A stretch of 64,000 bases of DNA from Bacillus_BD sp050389805 (GCF_050389805.1 NZ_CP130945.1:2170001-2234000), one strand, 5' to 3'; positions 45,383-54,580 are shown, counted from the first letter of the stretch. Notes: generated from the sequence alone by a model not told the origin. Translations and numbers: made by a program.

Positions 45383-45550
45383 ATTCTTCAAGAATCGGGC
45401 GCATTTCTTCAAGGAATGCGTCTATTTTCATTTTAAGGGTCATTTAAAGGAGTTAGAATCCTAAGAATTGTTGAATACTTATGATATTGCTAGTATGGTA
45501 TTTGTGAAAGTATGCACTTAAACTATAGATGCAGGTTTGTTTAATAAGGA
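45383..45550 (+). repeat. Array module, long form
   Basis: TTCAAGAATCGGGCGCATTT, arm AATGCGTCT, AAGGGTCATTTAAAGGAGTT, GAATTGTTGAATACTTATG, TTTGTGAAAGTATGCACTTA and AACTATAGATGCAGG. Colinear with 3365-3515. Confidence 0.75.
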
Positions 45551-45553
45551 AAG

Positions 45554-45592
45554 CAACCCCCCTTTAACTACATTGAGGGGGTTTTGTTTTTA
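45554..45592. terminator. Terminator between module and surface-protein gene
   Basis: AACCCCCCTTTAA / CATTGAGGGGGTT stem with TTTTGTTTTT. Confidence 0.75.
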
Positions 45593-45659
45593 TGCTAAGG
45601 AAATTCTTCTTTTATTACAATATTAACTGTTCAAAAAGTTGATGCTACCATGATTAGAA

Positions 45660-46595
45660 TCAAGGGCAAGTAACAATATTAATAACAAAATCCTCTGTTA
45701 CACTTGTACCTACCACTGTGGCTGTAACAGTAACTGTTCCCATTCCATTTGTTGATGTGAATTGTGTGAAGAAAAAGCCAAAGCCATCAGTAGTTGTTGG
45801 ATCAGGACTAACGACACCTAAACTAGGATCATCTACAGTAAAATCAACAGTAGCATTTCCTATAGGCAAACCATTACAATCTACTACTTGGCCAAAGATG
45901 AAGGCTGTTTCTCCCTCACAAATAGTTGGATTTCCAGTAAAGTTGATAATGTCACAGGCATTTGTTAAGCAAGTAGGAAGGATAAAGTTACCACTAACAC
46001 TTACTACTCGATTTCCACACGCTGTTTGTGTAATTGTTTGATTGGTGACATTCGGAATAATAGCTCTAGGATCGAAATCGTCACAACTCAACGTACCAGT
46101 TGGACCCACACATACTACATTGTCCACACAGCTAGTACCGTGGCCACAAAAATTAGTAAAGTTAAATGGGAAACCAGGACTAAATTCGTCGAAGGCAAAT
46201 ACTGAAAGATCGTAAGAAAGGCACCCAGTAAAGTGAACTGCATCTAATGTTACATCTGCATCCGTAATGGTTCCTGGCCCACATGGATTTGGAACATCTA
46301 CTGTTACTGTACACTCGTCTACGGAACATAGAAGACAGGATGTATCAATAGCAATGCCATTAACTCCACTAACAACATCTAAATAGCTTGGAACTAATAC
46401 ATCTGCACAGAAAGGTACTAGCCGGTCACAATCACAAGGACCTAGAGGTACCTGTTGCTGTTGAACATCACCTGGTTGAATGTTCATTAGTTCCAATGTT
46501 GTCTTTTCTGCATTCTTCTCAAGTATTTTCATAAATTCGGCAGGAATCTCTTGTTTACCTTTCTTTAAATGGCTAATAATTTGAGAAATTTTCAA
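45660..46595 (-). CDS. Cys-rich surface (probable spore-coat/exosporium) protein with Ig-like domain
   Basis: 311 residues from a TTG behind AGGAGAG; upstream codons lack a site. N-terminal helix (KISQIISHLKKGKQEIPAEF), then Cys-rich repeats starting PCDCDRLVPFCADVLVPSYL and DTSCLLCSVDECTV, FCGHGTSCVDNVVCVG, a second related block ACGNRVVSVSGNFILP, and a C-terminal Ig/Big-1-like domain (ATVDFTVDDPSLGVVSPD, GMGTVTVTATVVGTS). About 20 cysteines and no signal peptide fit a spore-surface structural protein cross-linked by disulfides. Related in style to Bacillus endospore appendage or coat proteins; not proven. Confidence 0.65.
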   Translation of the reverse strand: MKISQIISHLKKGKQEIPAEFMKILEKNAEKTTLELMNIQPGDVQQQQVPLGPCDCDRLVPFCADVLVPSYLDVVSGVNGIAIDTSCLLCSVDECTVTVDVPNPCGPGTITDADVTLDAVHFTGCLSYDLSVFAFDEFSPGFPFNFTNFCGHGTSCVDNVVCVGPTGTLSCDDFDPRAIIPNVTNQTITQTACGNRVVSVSGNFILPTCLTNACDIINFTGNPTICEGETAFIFGQVVDCNGLPIGNATVDFTVDDPSLGVVSPDPTTTDGFGFFFTQFTSTNGMGTVTVTATVVGTSVTEDFVINIVTCP

Positions 46596-46927
46596 ATTAT
46601 CCACTCTCCTGAATAGTATTAGTTTCTGCATAATGGATAAAAGATTTAGACTTTTTCCCACTAGGCAGTCACTTAATAATATTTAATTCAAAAAAGGACA
46701 AGTTGGAACGGACAAACGTATATAAAAGGATTAAAAATCGGTAAATTCCACGAAAAACCATTAAAAGGAAATGAGAAATCACTATTCATACTGATAACTA
46801 ATCCAAAATAGGAGGATTAGTACTGTGAGATACGGGTATTTTTATAAAAATTAAAATGAAAGTCCAAGCCTTTAGAAGTTTTCCTACATAATTATAAAAA
46901 AACAGAAGGTGAGGAGAGTATTTTACC
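46596..46927. other. Divergent promoter region
   Basis: Between the Cys-rich surface gene and the basic protein. Contains a 9-codon frame MRYGYFYKN (46824-46853) behind AGGAGGATTAG, which may be a leader peptide or chance, and CATACTGATA near 46785, loosely like a sigma-K -10. Confidence 0.35.
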
Positions 46928-47263
46928 GTGCAAAAAAATCGGGTTGAGGGTTGCGGGTGTGGAAATAAATCGTTGCATCAAAAAAATCAATTCGGGGTAA
47001 TAAAAAAAATTGAATTCAAAAAAAAAACAATAGTAAAAAAGAAAAATCATGATACTTTACTAAACAGAATTAATGACAACACAAAACTCAACATAGAACA
47101 AATTAATCAGGAATCTTATTTAGAGCAATCAGTTAATCAATTAGACAATGCTAGTCAAAATCTACCGACTGAGTATAAACCTGTTAGTAAGAGAAGACGA
47201 AGTATTCAATCATTTATAGACTATATCAGAAAAAAAATCTCTAAAAATCTTCTCCCTAAATAA
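46928..47263 (+). CDS. Small basic hypothetical protein, divergent from the surface protein
   Basis: 111 residues from GTG behind GGTGAGGAGAG. Starts VQKNRVEGCGCGNKSLHQKN, then very Lys/Asn-rich (KKIEFKKKTIVKKKN) and ends with SKRRRSIQSFIDYIRKKISK. A CGC near the N-terminus and strong basicity would suit a spore-coat-associated protein expressed with its neighbour. Confidence 0.5.
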   Translation: MQKNRVEGCGCGNKSLHQKNQFGVIKKIEFKKKTIVKKKNHDTLLNRINDNTKLNIEQINQESYLEQSVNQLDNASQNLPTEYKPVSKRRRSIQSFIDYIRKKISKNLLPK

Positions 47264-47264
47264 T

Positions 47265-47465
47265 TTATTTAGCTTTTTTATTCTTTACAAGGAACTTTAA
47301 AAGGCAACACCCAATGTCTAGTTGCCTTTCCTTTGACCCGTCAAAATAAACCCTTCCGATTTTCTCTCCTACGGGATTTCCCTCCAAGAATTCAACTATA
47401 CTCAAATCAAAATTATCCGGATCATACTTATTAACCGAAAATAAAGAATAAGAGTTTAAATGCAT
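47265..47465 (-). CDS. Hypothetical 66-residue protein
   Basis: MHLNSYSLFSVNKYDPDNFD with VGEKIGRVYFDGSKERQLDI. No ribosome site is visible. The amino-acid pattern looks like coding sequence, so it may be a C-terminal fragment. Convergent with the basic protein. Confidence 0.35.
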   Translation of the reverse strand: MHLNSYSLFSVNKYDPDNFDLSIVEFLEGNPVGEKIGRVYFDGSKERQLDIGCCLLKFLVKNKKAK

Positions 47466-47484
47466 AAAAAGTAAATTTAAATTT

Positions 47485-48955
47485 CTTATTGAGCTAAACC
47501 AGTTAATAGTTTACATTTTTCAATAAAAAGATTGATAATCTCGTGATATACTAAAAATGCTCATGTGAAATAACCTTCCTCTATATTGTAATTGGAAGAT
47601 TTTGTTATATTTATTTAGTTGGATATAGTTTTTAAGCTATCTTGGAAAGTAGTTCTGCTTTTTAGTAAGGCGTAAATCCAATGTAAAAGCTTATTAACAC
47701 ATGCAACGACTGCGACTCTGAAGGGTTTTCCTTCTTCACGTTTCTTATCATAAAACTCTCTTAGTCTTTTATTGCGTGCTATGATTTCATCTGTTGTTTC
47801 TTCTTACGGTAATCACGTATACCACTTTGAACAGCCATATACAGGGCATGACGAAGCCTACTAGAGCCTCGTTTGGTAATTTTCGATTTACTGATGCAGT
47901 AAACTTACCAGAAGAATATACACTTGAATCTACTCCAGTGAATGCAACGAGCTTTTTGGCATCATTGAACCGATCTATCTCTCCAATCTCGGACATAATC
48001 GTGGCGGCGATCTCTCTCCAATCTCGGACATAATCGTGGCGGCGATCTCTCTCCGATTCCAGGGATAGACTGAAGTATATGATATTTTCAATTTCTTTAG
48101 CGAGAGCATCTATTTCATCCGCAATCTTGGATAGATGCTCTTGGTATTGAAGAACAATATTGACTAACATCTCTAGAATAAAAATATGACTCTGATATAG
48201 GTTGTTTTGAAACGGGTTACGAAGAGCTGCTTCTCTTAGTTTTTGTGCCTTTTCGATTGCCCATTTATCTGAACGACTTTTACATAGTGAAGCAATTTTC
48301 TCAGCTAATTCTTTTTCACTTGCTTTTAAAACTGCCTCAGAAGTTGGGAATGCTAGTAGAGTAAGCAATGATACTTTCGAATACAAACTTCCAAATACAC
48401 CTGTATACTTAGTAAATACCTGATCTAATAGGGAGTGAAGCTGTAACTTTGTTTTTGCTGATAATTTCCGCAATACTTTCTTGTTGTCTAGTAAGATTTC
48501 GAAGGTTTAGGAGCTGAATACCACGTTTTTTATACGGGTCTAATTCTTCTTTATAATACAGCTCACAAAGGTGATAAGCATCAATTGCATCTGTCTGAAT
48601 TGAATGACAGGAATATGGTAGTGTCCAGTTGATTCTAAAACGACCGAAGGTTGATAACCACCAGCTGAACTCTCAACATCTTTAAGGAACTCTAATAAAC
48701 TACCTAAACCTTCAATATTGTGTTTGATACTAAAGCTCTTACGGTAAGGTTTGCTCTTAACTAAAAATGCTTGAATCTGACTTTTACCTTTTGATACATC
48801 CAGACCAACGACTGGATTCTTACAATATCTCCTCCTAGAAATACATCATTTGTCGGTAACCCCTATAGCTTCTTGTAATGTTATAGGTTCGCTTGTTAAA
48901 CGGGATGTCTTTGTCCCAACCAGCCTGAAACATGTTTATACAAGTAGGAGTGAAC
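47485..48955 (-). mobile_element. IS110-family element, degenerate, inserted in an array module
   Basis: Left end CTAAACCAGTTAATAGTTTA matches the end at 37.78 kb. To the left lies TTTCTTATTGAG and to the right AGTATTGAAGTCAAATAGCA, the two halves of an array module (compare TTCTTATTGAAGTAAAGGGC), so the insertion point is inside the repeat. The 5' leader (48837-48955) with TATAGCTTCTTGTAATGTTATA may be the bridge-RNA region. Transposase broken. Confidence 0.75.
47628..48836 (-). pseudogene. IS110-family transposase, frameshifted
   Basis: N-terminal DEDD domain NPVVGLDVSKGKSQIQAFLV and VVLESTGHYHIPVIQF, then a frameshift, then KYTGVFGSLYSKVSLLTLLA and AALRNPFQNNLYQSHIFILE, then EIGEIDRFNDAKKLVAFTGV and SSVYSSGKFTASVNRK (Transposase_20). 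Several frameshifts and a 35-bp tandem duplication (47983-48052) in the middle. The C-terminal part is about 70% similar to the copy at 37.9 kb. Confidence 0.85.
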
Positions 48956-48990
48956 AGTATTGAAGTCAAATAGCAGTTTAGTGCAAAAGG
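48956..48990 (+). repeat. Array module, right half (split by IS110)
   Basis: CAGTATTGAAGTCAAATAGC then AGTTTAGTGCAAAAGGA. Confidence 0.65.
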
Positions 48991-49081
48991 ACTTTAGTAT
49001 TATATCTCATACAAATGCAATGGGGATATAAATTTGGAGTGGTTATAGGGGGGACGAAATATAATAGAAGACCTTGGAAGC
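48991..49081. other. Spacer
   Basis: No feature seen; AT-rich, ending in CTTGGAAG, the left flank common to several REP palindromes. Confidence 0.4.
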
Positions 49082-49141
49082 ATTGGGGCAGTCCGCCGAT
49101 AAAGTAAAGGATTACCGTAGCGGGGGACTAACCGCATTTTT
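49082..49141. repeat. REP palindrome (GGGGTCAGTCCCCCG family), copy 4
   Basis: ATTGGGGCAGTCCGCCG ... CGGGGGACTAACCGCAT with GTAAAGGATTACCGTAG between. The GGAAG immediately before is shared with copies 3 and 5. Confidence 0.75.
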
Positions 49142-49254
49142 CCTAGGGTGAAGTCTTTTGGAACGAGGATAGTAAGTATAAACGAATAGAATATTCAATA
49201 ATCATGAAATAACAAAAAAGCAGAAGAGGACTAGACATTAACTTCTAATAATCA

Positions 49255-49485
49255 ATGGACGGCCGAAATCAGGTCCTCGTATCGTATTACGAAGAATTAA
49301 AATTTGAAGGAGAAGACAAATTTGGAGAAACGACCTTCGAGGCGGTTCGAACGTATTCGCTGTTTTTTGATGAAGACAAAGAGCAATGGTTGATTTCCGA
49401 TTTTAAAGATACGAATGGTTCTGAGGAGGATAATCGGGAGAATAAACAGGAGATGATGACCGAAAGTCCCGCGCTTTTAAAATAA
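49255..49485 (+). pseudogene. C-terminal fragment of an unknown, probably extracytoplasmic protein
   Basis: MDGRNQVLVSYYEELKFEGE and TYSLFFDEDKEQWLISDFKD look like the last strands of an NTF2/DUF4829-type domain; then a polar tail. No ribosome site, so the ATG may not be the original start. Confidence 0.35.
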
Positions 49486-49539
49486 AACCGGACAAAACAG
49501 AACGACAGGTTGTAGTGGAGAATTTTTGGAATACATGAA

Positions 49540-49569
49540 TGCACCATCCAGATGAAGCTGGATGGTGCA
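49540..49569. terminator. Bidirectional terminator
   Basis: TGCACCATCCAG / CTGGATGGTGCA stem; T-rich to the right, A-rich to the left. Confidence 0.75.
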
Positions 49570-49577
49570 TTTCATTT

Positions 49578-50537
49578 TTATCGTTCCTTTTTCATGTCAG
49601 CTAAAACCCAAGTAAGCATATTCGTGAAATGGTTAAGATGTTCTTGAACGCGTCCAGGGAATTCTCTTTCTAAAAAATCAAGATTATCATTCTCTTTATG
49701 CCAGATGGCGCCGTGTTTCTCGGTTTGTGTATAGCCATCCTGATCGCCGAGTCCCCAGTTGGTTGCTTCAAAATAAGCAATCGTGATTCCTTTTGTCTGG
49801 AACGGGGCATGGTCGCTCCAATCTCCTGTGGTTCCTTCAGGATATTCAGGATTTATTCCAGGATTCGTTTCGAGAGGAATGTTCTTTTTATTGGCGATAT
49901 CAAGTGCTAAGTCACGAATCCATCCATCTTCCCCAGCTCCACCGTAAACATAGATATGGTCGCCAGCTAGTAAACTATCAAGATTGATCATCCCGATGGT
50001 GTTATGGATTTCTTCTGTAGACATATTGTTGGCGTAATAGTTCGATCCCCGTAACCCTACCTCTTCTGCACCCAAAAAGACATATTTAATATCATAGGCG
50101 AGATTGCTCTTTTCCAGTGCCTTTGCCGTTTCGAGAATGACCCCGACACTTGAAGCATTGTCATCAGCGCCTTTTCCAGCACTAACCGAATCATAGTGCG
50201 CACCAACAATGATTTGTTTGTCTGTATGCTTGTTATCTTTTACAGCAATGACATTGGCGGACTCATTAATTATATTGTTTCTTGTATAACTGAATTCCTG
50301 CTCTTCAACCTTTAGGTCCAACTTTTCCAGTTCATCGATGATGTACTCGCGCGCTTTCGTCTCATTTTCACTGCCCGCAACTCTCGGTCCGATTCCCTCT
50401 GTCAAATACTGAACATGCTGATAAGCCAATTCTCCGGCAAATTTCTTTGGTGCTGCAGATACACTTCCAGCTACAAATAAAGCTGAAAACGAAACTACCC
50501 CTGCAATGATTGAACTTTTTACCATTTTTGCATTCAT
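49578..50537 (-). CDS. Secreted M28 aminopeptidase
   Basis: 319 residues, AAGAGGAT upstream of ATG. Signal peptide about 1-28 (FSALFVAGSVSAAPKK). M28 catalytic domain with zinc ligands in VGAHYDSVSAGKGADDNASS, GAEEVGLRGS, MINLDSLL and GAIWHKENDN; SDHAPFQTKG completes the site. Lacks the PA domain of the enzyme at 8.6 kb. Releases N-terminal amino acids extracellularly. Single gene with a strong terminator. Confidence 0.92.
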   Translation of the reverse strand: MNAKMVKSSIIAGVVSFSALFVAGSVSAAPKKFAGELAYQHVQYLTEGIGPRVAGSENETKAREYIIDELEKLDLKVEEQEFSYTRNNIINESANVIAVKDNKHTDKQIIVGAHYDSVSAGKGADDNASSVGVILETAKALEKSNLAYDIKYVFLGAEEVGLRGSNYYANNMSTEEIHNTIGMINLDSLLAGDHIYVYGGAGEDGWIRDLALDIANKKNIPLETNPGINPEYPEGTTGDWSDHAPFQTKGITIAYFEATNWGLGDQDGYTQTEKHGAIWHKENDNLDFLEREFPGRVQEHLNHFTNMLTWVLADMKKER

Positions 50538-50707
50538 AAAAATCCTCTTCCTTTTTCTGTATATTTATTCAGTTAGATTTATATTAATCCGTAATTTAAT
50601 ATACTCTATTATCAGAGGAACTTATACCATTTTTTTAAAATTGATAGAATTTAAGTTGAAATTTCAAAAGAAAAGAATAGCTCATACTAGTATCAAGATT
50701 GATATTT

Positions 50708-50881
50708 TTATAGATTAATCGTTCCATTCACTCCAACTTCAATCCCTTCAGCTTCGAAGGAAAGAAGCTGCTCCTGATAGAGGGCATCATCTTGAAGCGA
50801 ATGGCAAGTGCTAGGATATTGAACAAGATCCTCCTTTATTTTACCGAAGAGCCTGTCATCAAGGTTCTTTTTTGATTCTAA
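50708..50881 (-). pseudogene. C-terminal fragment of an unknown protein
   Basis: Reverse strand FPLESKKNLDDRLFGKIKED then HSLQDDALYQEQLLSFEAEG and IEVGVNGTINL before the stop. Well-formed protein sequence, but the frame upstream is low-complexity AT-rich, so the N-terminus is lost. Confidence 0.35.
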
Positions 50882-50945
50882 AGGAAAAATATTACAAATT
50901 AATGGATAAAATTTAGATCTAAATGTAGACATGCATATCGGATTT

Positions 50946-50987
50946 TGATATATTACTTTATGATATATATAACACTTTGTGATATAT
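50946..50987 (+). promoter_or_regulatory. Triple TGATATAT repeat, probable PadR operator
   Basis: TGATATAT occurs at 50946, 50961 and 50980, just before the PadR start at 51014. Spacing of 15 and 19 bp. AT-rich repeats of this type are usual PadR targets, so autoregulation is likely. Confidence 0.45.
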
Positions 50988-51013
50988 CTCAAAAAGATAT
51001 AGAAGGTGATTGA

Positions 51014-51331
51014 TTGAAGAAAACTGAGCAATTAACAGATTCAATGTTTTATATTATGGCTGCTTTAACGAAACCACGGCATGGTTACGGTATTATGAAC
51101 TTAATTGAAGAAACTACAAACGGGGCAATATCTATAGGTCCCGCATCTATGTACACCATTATTAAAAAGTTATTAAAACAAGAGTGGGTTTATTTGCATG
51201 ATGAATCGGATTCAAGACGTAAAACCTATCTGCTTACTAAAAAGGGAAAGGAAGTATTAGAAGAAGATTTGAAGATAAGAAAACGGATGATTCAATTAGC
51301 CGAAACTGGATTGAAGGAGGCTGGAGAATGA
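51014..51331 (+). CDS. PadR-family regulator
   Basis: 105 residues from TTG behind AGAAGGTGA. Winged helix: DSMFYIMAALTKPRHGYGIM, GPASMYTIIKKLLKQEWVYL, DSRRKTYLLTKKGKEVLEED. Overlaps the next gene by 4 bases (ATGA). PadR next to DUF2812 is a conserved pair in Bacilli, where PadR represses the operon. Confidence 0.9.
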   Translation: MKKTEQLTDSMFYIMAALTKPRHGYGIMNLIEETTNGAISIGPASMYTIIKKLLKQEWVYLHDESDSRRKTYLLTKKGKEVLEEDLKIRKRMIQLAETGLKEAGE

Positions 51332-52050
51332 GCAAAACGAAGTATATTACTTCAGGTGGATTAGCTTTTTCTGAAGAGAAGGATATGGAAAAATTACACC
51401 GGTTTTCTTTAAAAGGTTGGCATGTTAGTGGTTTTAAGTTTATGGGGTACACACTTGAAAAAGGAGAAAGCTCAGATTATATCTACAGTATAGATTATTG
51501 TTCCTTAAAAGAAGACGAAAAGGAGGAATATGTTGAGTTTTTTTCCTCTTCCGGGTGGACGCATGTTGACTCAGAAGGAGATATTCATTTATTTCGAGCA
51601 CATTCTGGTACAAAACCGATTTATACGGACCGTGAGACAACGGTTGAAAAGTATAAACAATCAAGTAGTTCTATGAACAAATTGGCCATTCCATTTGTTC
51701 TCATAACAGCACTATTATGGCTTGGGACAGTGATGAGCTCTGGTACTTTTAAATCCATACTTCTTGTAGTAGCTGCTATTTTCAGTATATTTGCGATTCC
51801 TACAGCTTGGACGATTATCGCAACATACCGTAACAAGTGGGAGGTAGAAGGAAGAAAAGGCATAGTCAAAGTAGTGAAGTTGATTCCGTTTCTCCTCTTG
51901 ATCATTGCGATTATCATGTTGTTATTCTTTTATGGTACGAACAATTCAGTAGGTCTTTTAACATCTATGATAATTGGTGGGATTGCACTTCCAACGGCTA
52001 TATGGGTCGTCATGTCTCTTTATCATAAAGTCGGGGGAAAGAGAAAGTAG
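51328..52050 (+). CDS. DUF2812 membrane protein
   Basis: 240 residues. N-terminal soluble DUF2812 domain about 1-110 (KYITSGGLAFSEEKDMEKLH, GESSDYIYSIDYCSLKEDEK), then four TM helices about 118-140, 145-165, 185-205, 210-232. Co-transcribed with PadR. Role unknown, possibly envelope stress. Confidence 0.88.
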   Translation: MSKTKYITSGGLAFSEEKDMEKLHRFSLKGWHVSGFKFMGYTLEKGESSDYIYSIDYCSLKEDEKEEYVEFFSSSGWTHVDSEGDIHLFRAHSGTKPIYTDRETTVEKYKQSSSSMNKLAIPFVLITALLWLGTVMSSGTFKSILLVVAAIFSIFAIPTAWTIIATYRNKWEVEGRKGIVKVVKLIPFLLLIIAIIMLLFFYGTNNSVGLLTSMIIGGIALPTAIWVVMSLYHKVGGKRK

Positions 52051-52127
52051 AATAGAAATTACCTTTTAGATATAGTTATGGACTATGGTAGCAGGAAGAA
52101 TACGCAGGTAATAATGGAGGGGATCAA

Positions 52128-52421
52128 ATGGAAATAGAAGTATCTGGTTTGGGTTCTGGTTTAATCTTTTTAGCTATTGGAATAGCTCTTATGGGTTATT
52201 TTATCGGAAAAGGTTTACAGAATATGGGTCACCCAGAGAAAGGTCAAAGTTATCATTACTTTATAAAAGAAAGTGAGTTGGAATTTCATCTTAGCTTAAA
52301 TAAAACTGAAATTGAAGAATTATTGAGAAAATATCCTAATGCTCCTATGATCGAGTTAAATGGAACGAAATACTACCCGTATAGGCAATTTATGGATTGG
52401 ATTTCTTCAAATAAATCCTAA
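52128..52421 (+). CDS. Small membrane-anchored protein with helical cytoplasmic domain
   Basis: 97 residues; GGAGGGGATCAA before ATG. One TM segment about 10-30 (GLIFLAIGIALMGYFIGKGL), then a domain YFIKESELEFHLSLNKTEIE with a helix-turn-helix-like pattern (SLNKTEIEELLRKY) and LNGTKYYPYRQFMDWI, similar to helix-turn-helix excisionase-type modules. Function unknown. Confidence 0.6.
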   Translation: MEIEVSGLGSGLIFLAIGIALMGYFIGKGLQNMGHPEKGQSYHYFIKESELEFHLSLNKTEIEELLRKYPNAPMIELNGTKYYPYRQFMDWISSNKS

Positions 52422-52514
52422 TAATAAACGTTTATTTGATGTTTTAGTTAAAGAGGAATTACCGGAGAGATATATCCTTTTTTATAAACAAATTCCAATA
52501 GGGTTCTTTACTTT

Positions 52515-52580
52515 TTCAACAATCGGGCGTATTTCAAGAATAAGAAATATGCCTTTTCTTCATGTAAAGGGCCATTATCT
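52515..52580 (+). repeat. Array module (M3/M2)
   Basis: TTTTTCAACAATCGGGCGTA, arm AATATGCCTTTTC, then TGTAAAGGGCCATTATC. Confidence 0.7.
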
Positions 52581-53091
52581 ACAGTATGTTTTTCTACCGT
52601 ATTCATCGTATTTAAGATACTAGAAATGACTGATTTTTTCCTTCGAGGAAGCATTATCTATAGTCATAATTACAACGTACACAAACATAGGACTTTACGT
52701 GGAGAGGTGGGTATCATAGGCTTGATCGCTTACTGAAAAACTACTTCAGCCTTTTAAAACAAATCGTAACCACAGAGGCTCCACGCCAAGTCCTTAACCA
52801 CTTAACTTGGCATACATGTACACAAAGATAAAAGGTGCATTCTATCAATCTTTTGTTGTTGAAACTGTAGATAAGGTCCAAATGTTGGATGTACCCTAGA
52901 AGGGATTGTGACTGTAGATTTGAAATAAAGTTGCGACGTTTAAAAAAAGTTTGATTTAAAATATTAAGCAACAGTGCCCATCTATTTTCTTAATTTAATG
53001 GACAAATTATGGTAAGTTGAAATTGAGCAATGGTACGTTCATACAAAATAAGGTATAATTCTGTCAAAAAACATATAGAAGTTGGAGAGCA
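52581..53091. other. Region upstream of the potassium channel gene
   Basis: One imperfect hairpin GCCAAGT / ACTTGGC at 52788-52814. I looked for a c-di-AMP (ydaO-type) riboswitch, common before ktr genes, and did not recognise its conserved segments. TAAGGTATAATTCTG near 53048 is a good -10 box. GGAGAGCA precedes the start. Confidence 0.4.
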
Positions 53092-54444
53092 ATGAATAAT
53101 AATATAAAGAACTTAACACGACTTTCTGCTGCTCAAATAATTGTATTTTATTACCTAATAGCTGTAATCGTTTCAACCATACTATTGCTATTACCTATTA
53201 CTCAAAAGCAGAATGCAGAGCTTGAAATGATCGATGCAGTATTCATTTCTATTAGTGCGGTAACTGTAACGGGATTATCTACGGTAGATGTAAGCCAGCT
53301 GCTTAGTGTTCCTGGTACGTTTATTTTTGCAATCATCCTCCAGCTAGGTGGCATTGGGGTCATGGCTTTCGGTACCATCCTATGGCTTCTATCAGGGAAA
53401 AAAATAGGACTTAGGGAAAGAATAATTATAACAACAGAACAAAATAGCTTGAATCTTTCCGGGATTATTCGGTTCATACGAAAGCTCCTCTTTTTCTTTG
53501 TCATGATTGAGTTAGTGGGCGCTGTTGTATTCGGTACATATTTTCTGCAATATTTTCCAACCTGGCAAGAGGCTTATTTGCAGGGTTTTTTCGCCTCAGT
53601 GGCTGCTGCAACAAATGCTGGTTTTGATATCACTGGAAAATCACTGATTCCGTTCTCAAACGATTATTTTGTCCTGACCTTAAATATCGTACTATTTATT
53701 ATTGGATCCATTGGATTTCCTGTTTTAATGGAGGTAGGTCAGTGGCTCAGACATAAGGGAAAGATGCCATACCGGTTTTCTTTGTTTACAAAAATTACAA
53801 CCTTAACTTTTTTCATACTGATCGTCATTGGAGTTATTTTCATCTATCTGTTTGAGTACAGTCATTCCTTTTCAGAAAAGACTTGGCTTCAATCTTTTGT
53901 CCATTCTTTGTTTTATTCGACGTCTTCGAGGACTGGCGGAATGGCGATTAGCGACATCGATGAATTTTCAGTACCTACCATTTTGTTACTGAGTATTTTT
54001 ATGTTTATAGGTGCATCCCCTAGCAGTGCTGGCGGTGGGATAAGGACCACCACGTTTGCGGTAATGCTGCTTACCATTTACAACTATGCGATTGGGAACA
54101 GAACAATAAAAATCTTCAAAAGAGAGATTGATGTGGAAGATATCATCAAGTCATTCATCGTTTTCACAACTGGTATGATCCTGTGCAGTGTGGCAGTTAT
54201 CATTCTTGCGTGCATTGAATCTGACTTTTCCTTAATGGAAATTATATTCGAAGTTTCCTCGGCTTTTGGCACTGTAGGCCTTTCGCTTGGTATTACACCG
54301 GAATTAAGTACGGGTGGGAAGGTCGTAATCATGATTTTAATGTTTATAGGGAAAATCGGGATGTTTACCTTCTTATTCTTTATGGGAGGAAAACCAGATA
54401 AACATGTGTATCACTATCCAAAAGAGCGAATCATTATAGGATAA
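53092..54444 (+). CDS. Ktr/Trk-type potassium channel subunit
   Basis: 450 residues, membrane-spanning with the four M1-P-M2 repeats of TrkH/KtrB. Selectivity filter-like loops: AVTVTGLST, AATNAGFD, STSSRTGGMA and SAFGTVGLS; the Gly in each is conserved. It corresponds to KtrB/KtrD of Bacillus; the regulatory KtrA/KtrC is not adjacent, as is usual for KtrD. Imports K+ with Na+ dependence and helps osmoadaptation. Transcription probably from its own promoter. Confidence 0.9.
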   Translation: MNNNIKNLTRLSAAQIIVFYYLIAVIVSTILLLLPITQKQNAELEMIDAVFISISAVTVTGLSTVDVSQLLSVPGTFIFAIILQLGGIGVMAFGTILWLLSGKKIGLRERIIITTEQNSLNLSGIIRFIRKLLFFFVMIELVGAVVFGTYFLQYFPTWQEAYLQGFFASVAAATNAGFDITGKSLIPFSNDYFVLTLNIVLFIIGSIGFPVLMEVGQWLRHKGKMPYRFSLFTKITTLTFFILIVIGVIFIYLFEYSHSFSEKTWLQSFVHSLFYSTSSRTGGMAISDIDEFSVPTILLLSIFMFIGASPSSAGGGIRTTTFAVMLLTIYNYAIGNRTIKIFKREIDVEDIIKSFIVFTTGMILCSVAVIILACIESDFSLMEIIFEVSSAFGTVGLSLGITPELSTGGKVVIMILMFIGKIGMFTFLFFMGGKPDKHVYHYPKERIIIG

Positions 54445-54526
54445 AAAATGTACTGCATAAAAGTAAACCTATGATAAAGGATAGAAACTTTAATCGTACT
54501 GAAATATTGATTCATTCATATTAGTT

Positions 54527-54580
54527 TTTCTACAAAAGGGCGCTTATCTTTAATAAGAGAGTGTCTTTTTTCAATGCCCC
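54527..54580 (+). repeat. Array module (M2) at the 3' end of the recombinase fragment
   Basis: TTTTTCTACAAAAGGGCGCT, TATCTTTAATAAGAGAGTG, T-run. On the minus strand it supplies the last 12 codons of the truncated recombinase. Confidence 0.7.

Noticed and set aside
52581..53091. c-di-AMP riboswitch before the potassium channel gene
   Set aside because: None of the conserved ydaO-type segments was recognised; only a weak hairpin is present.
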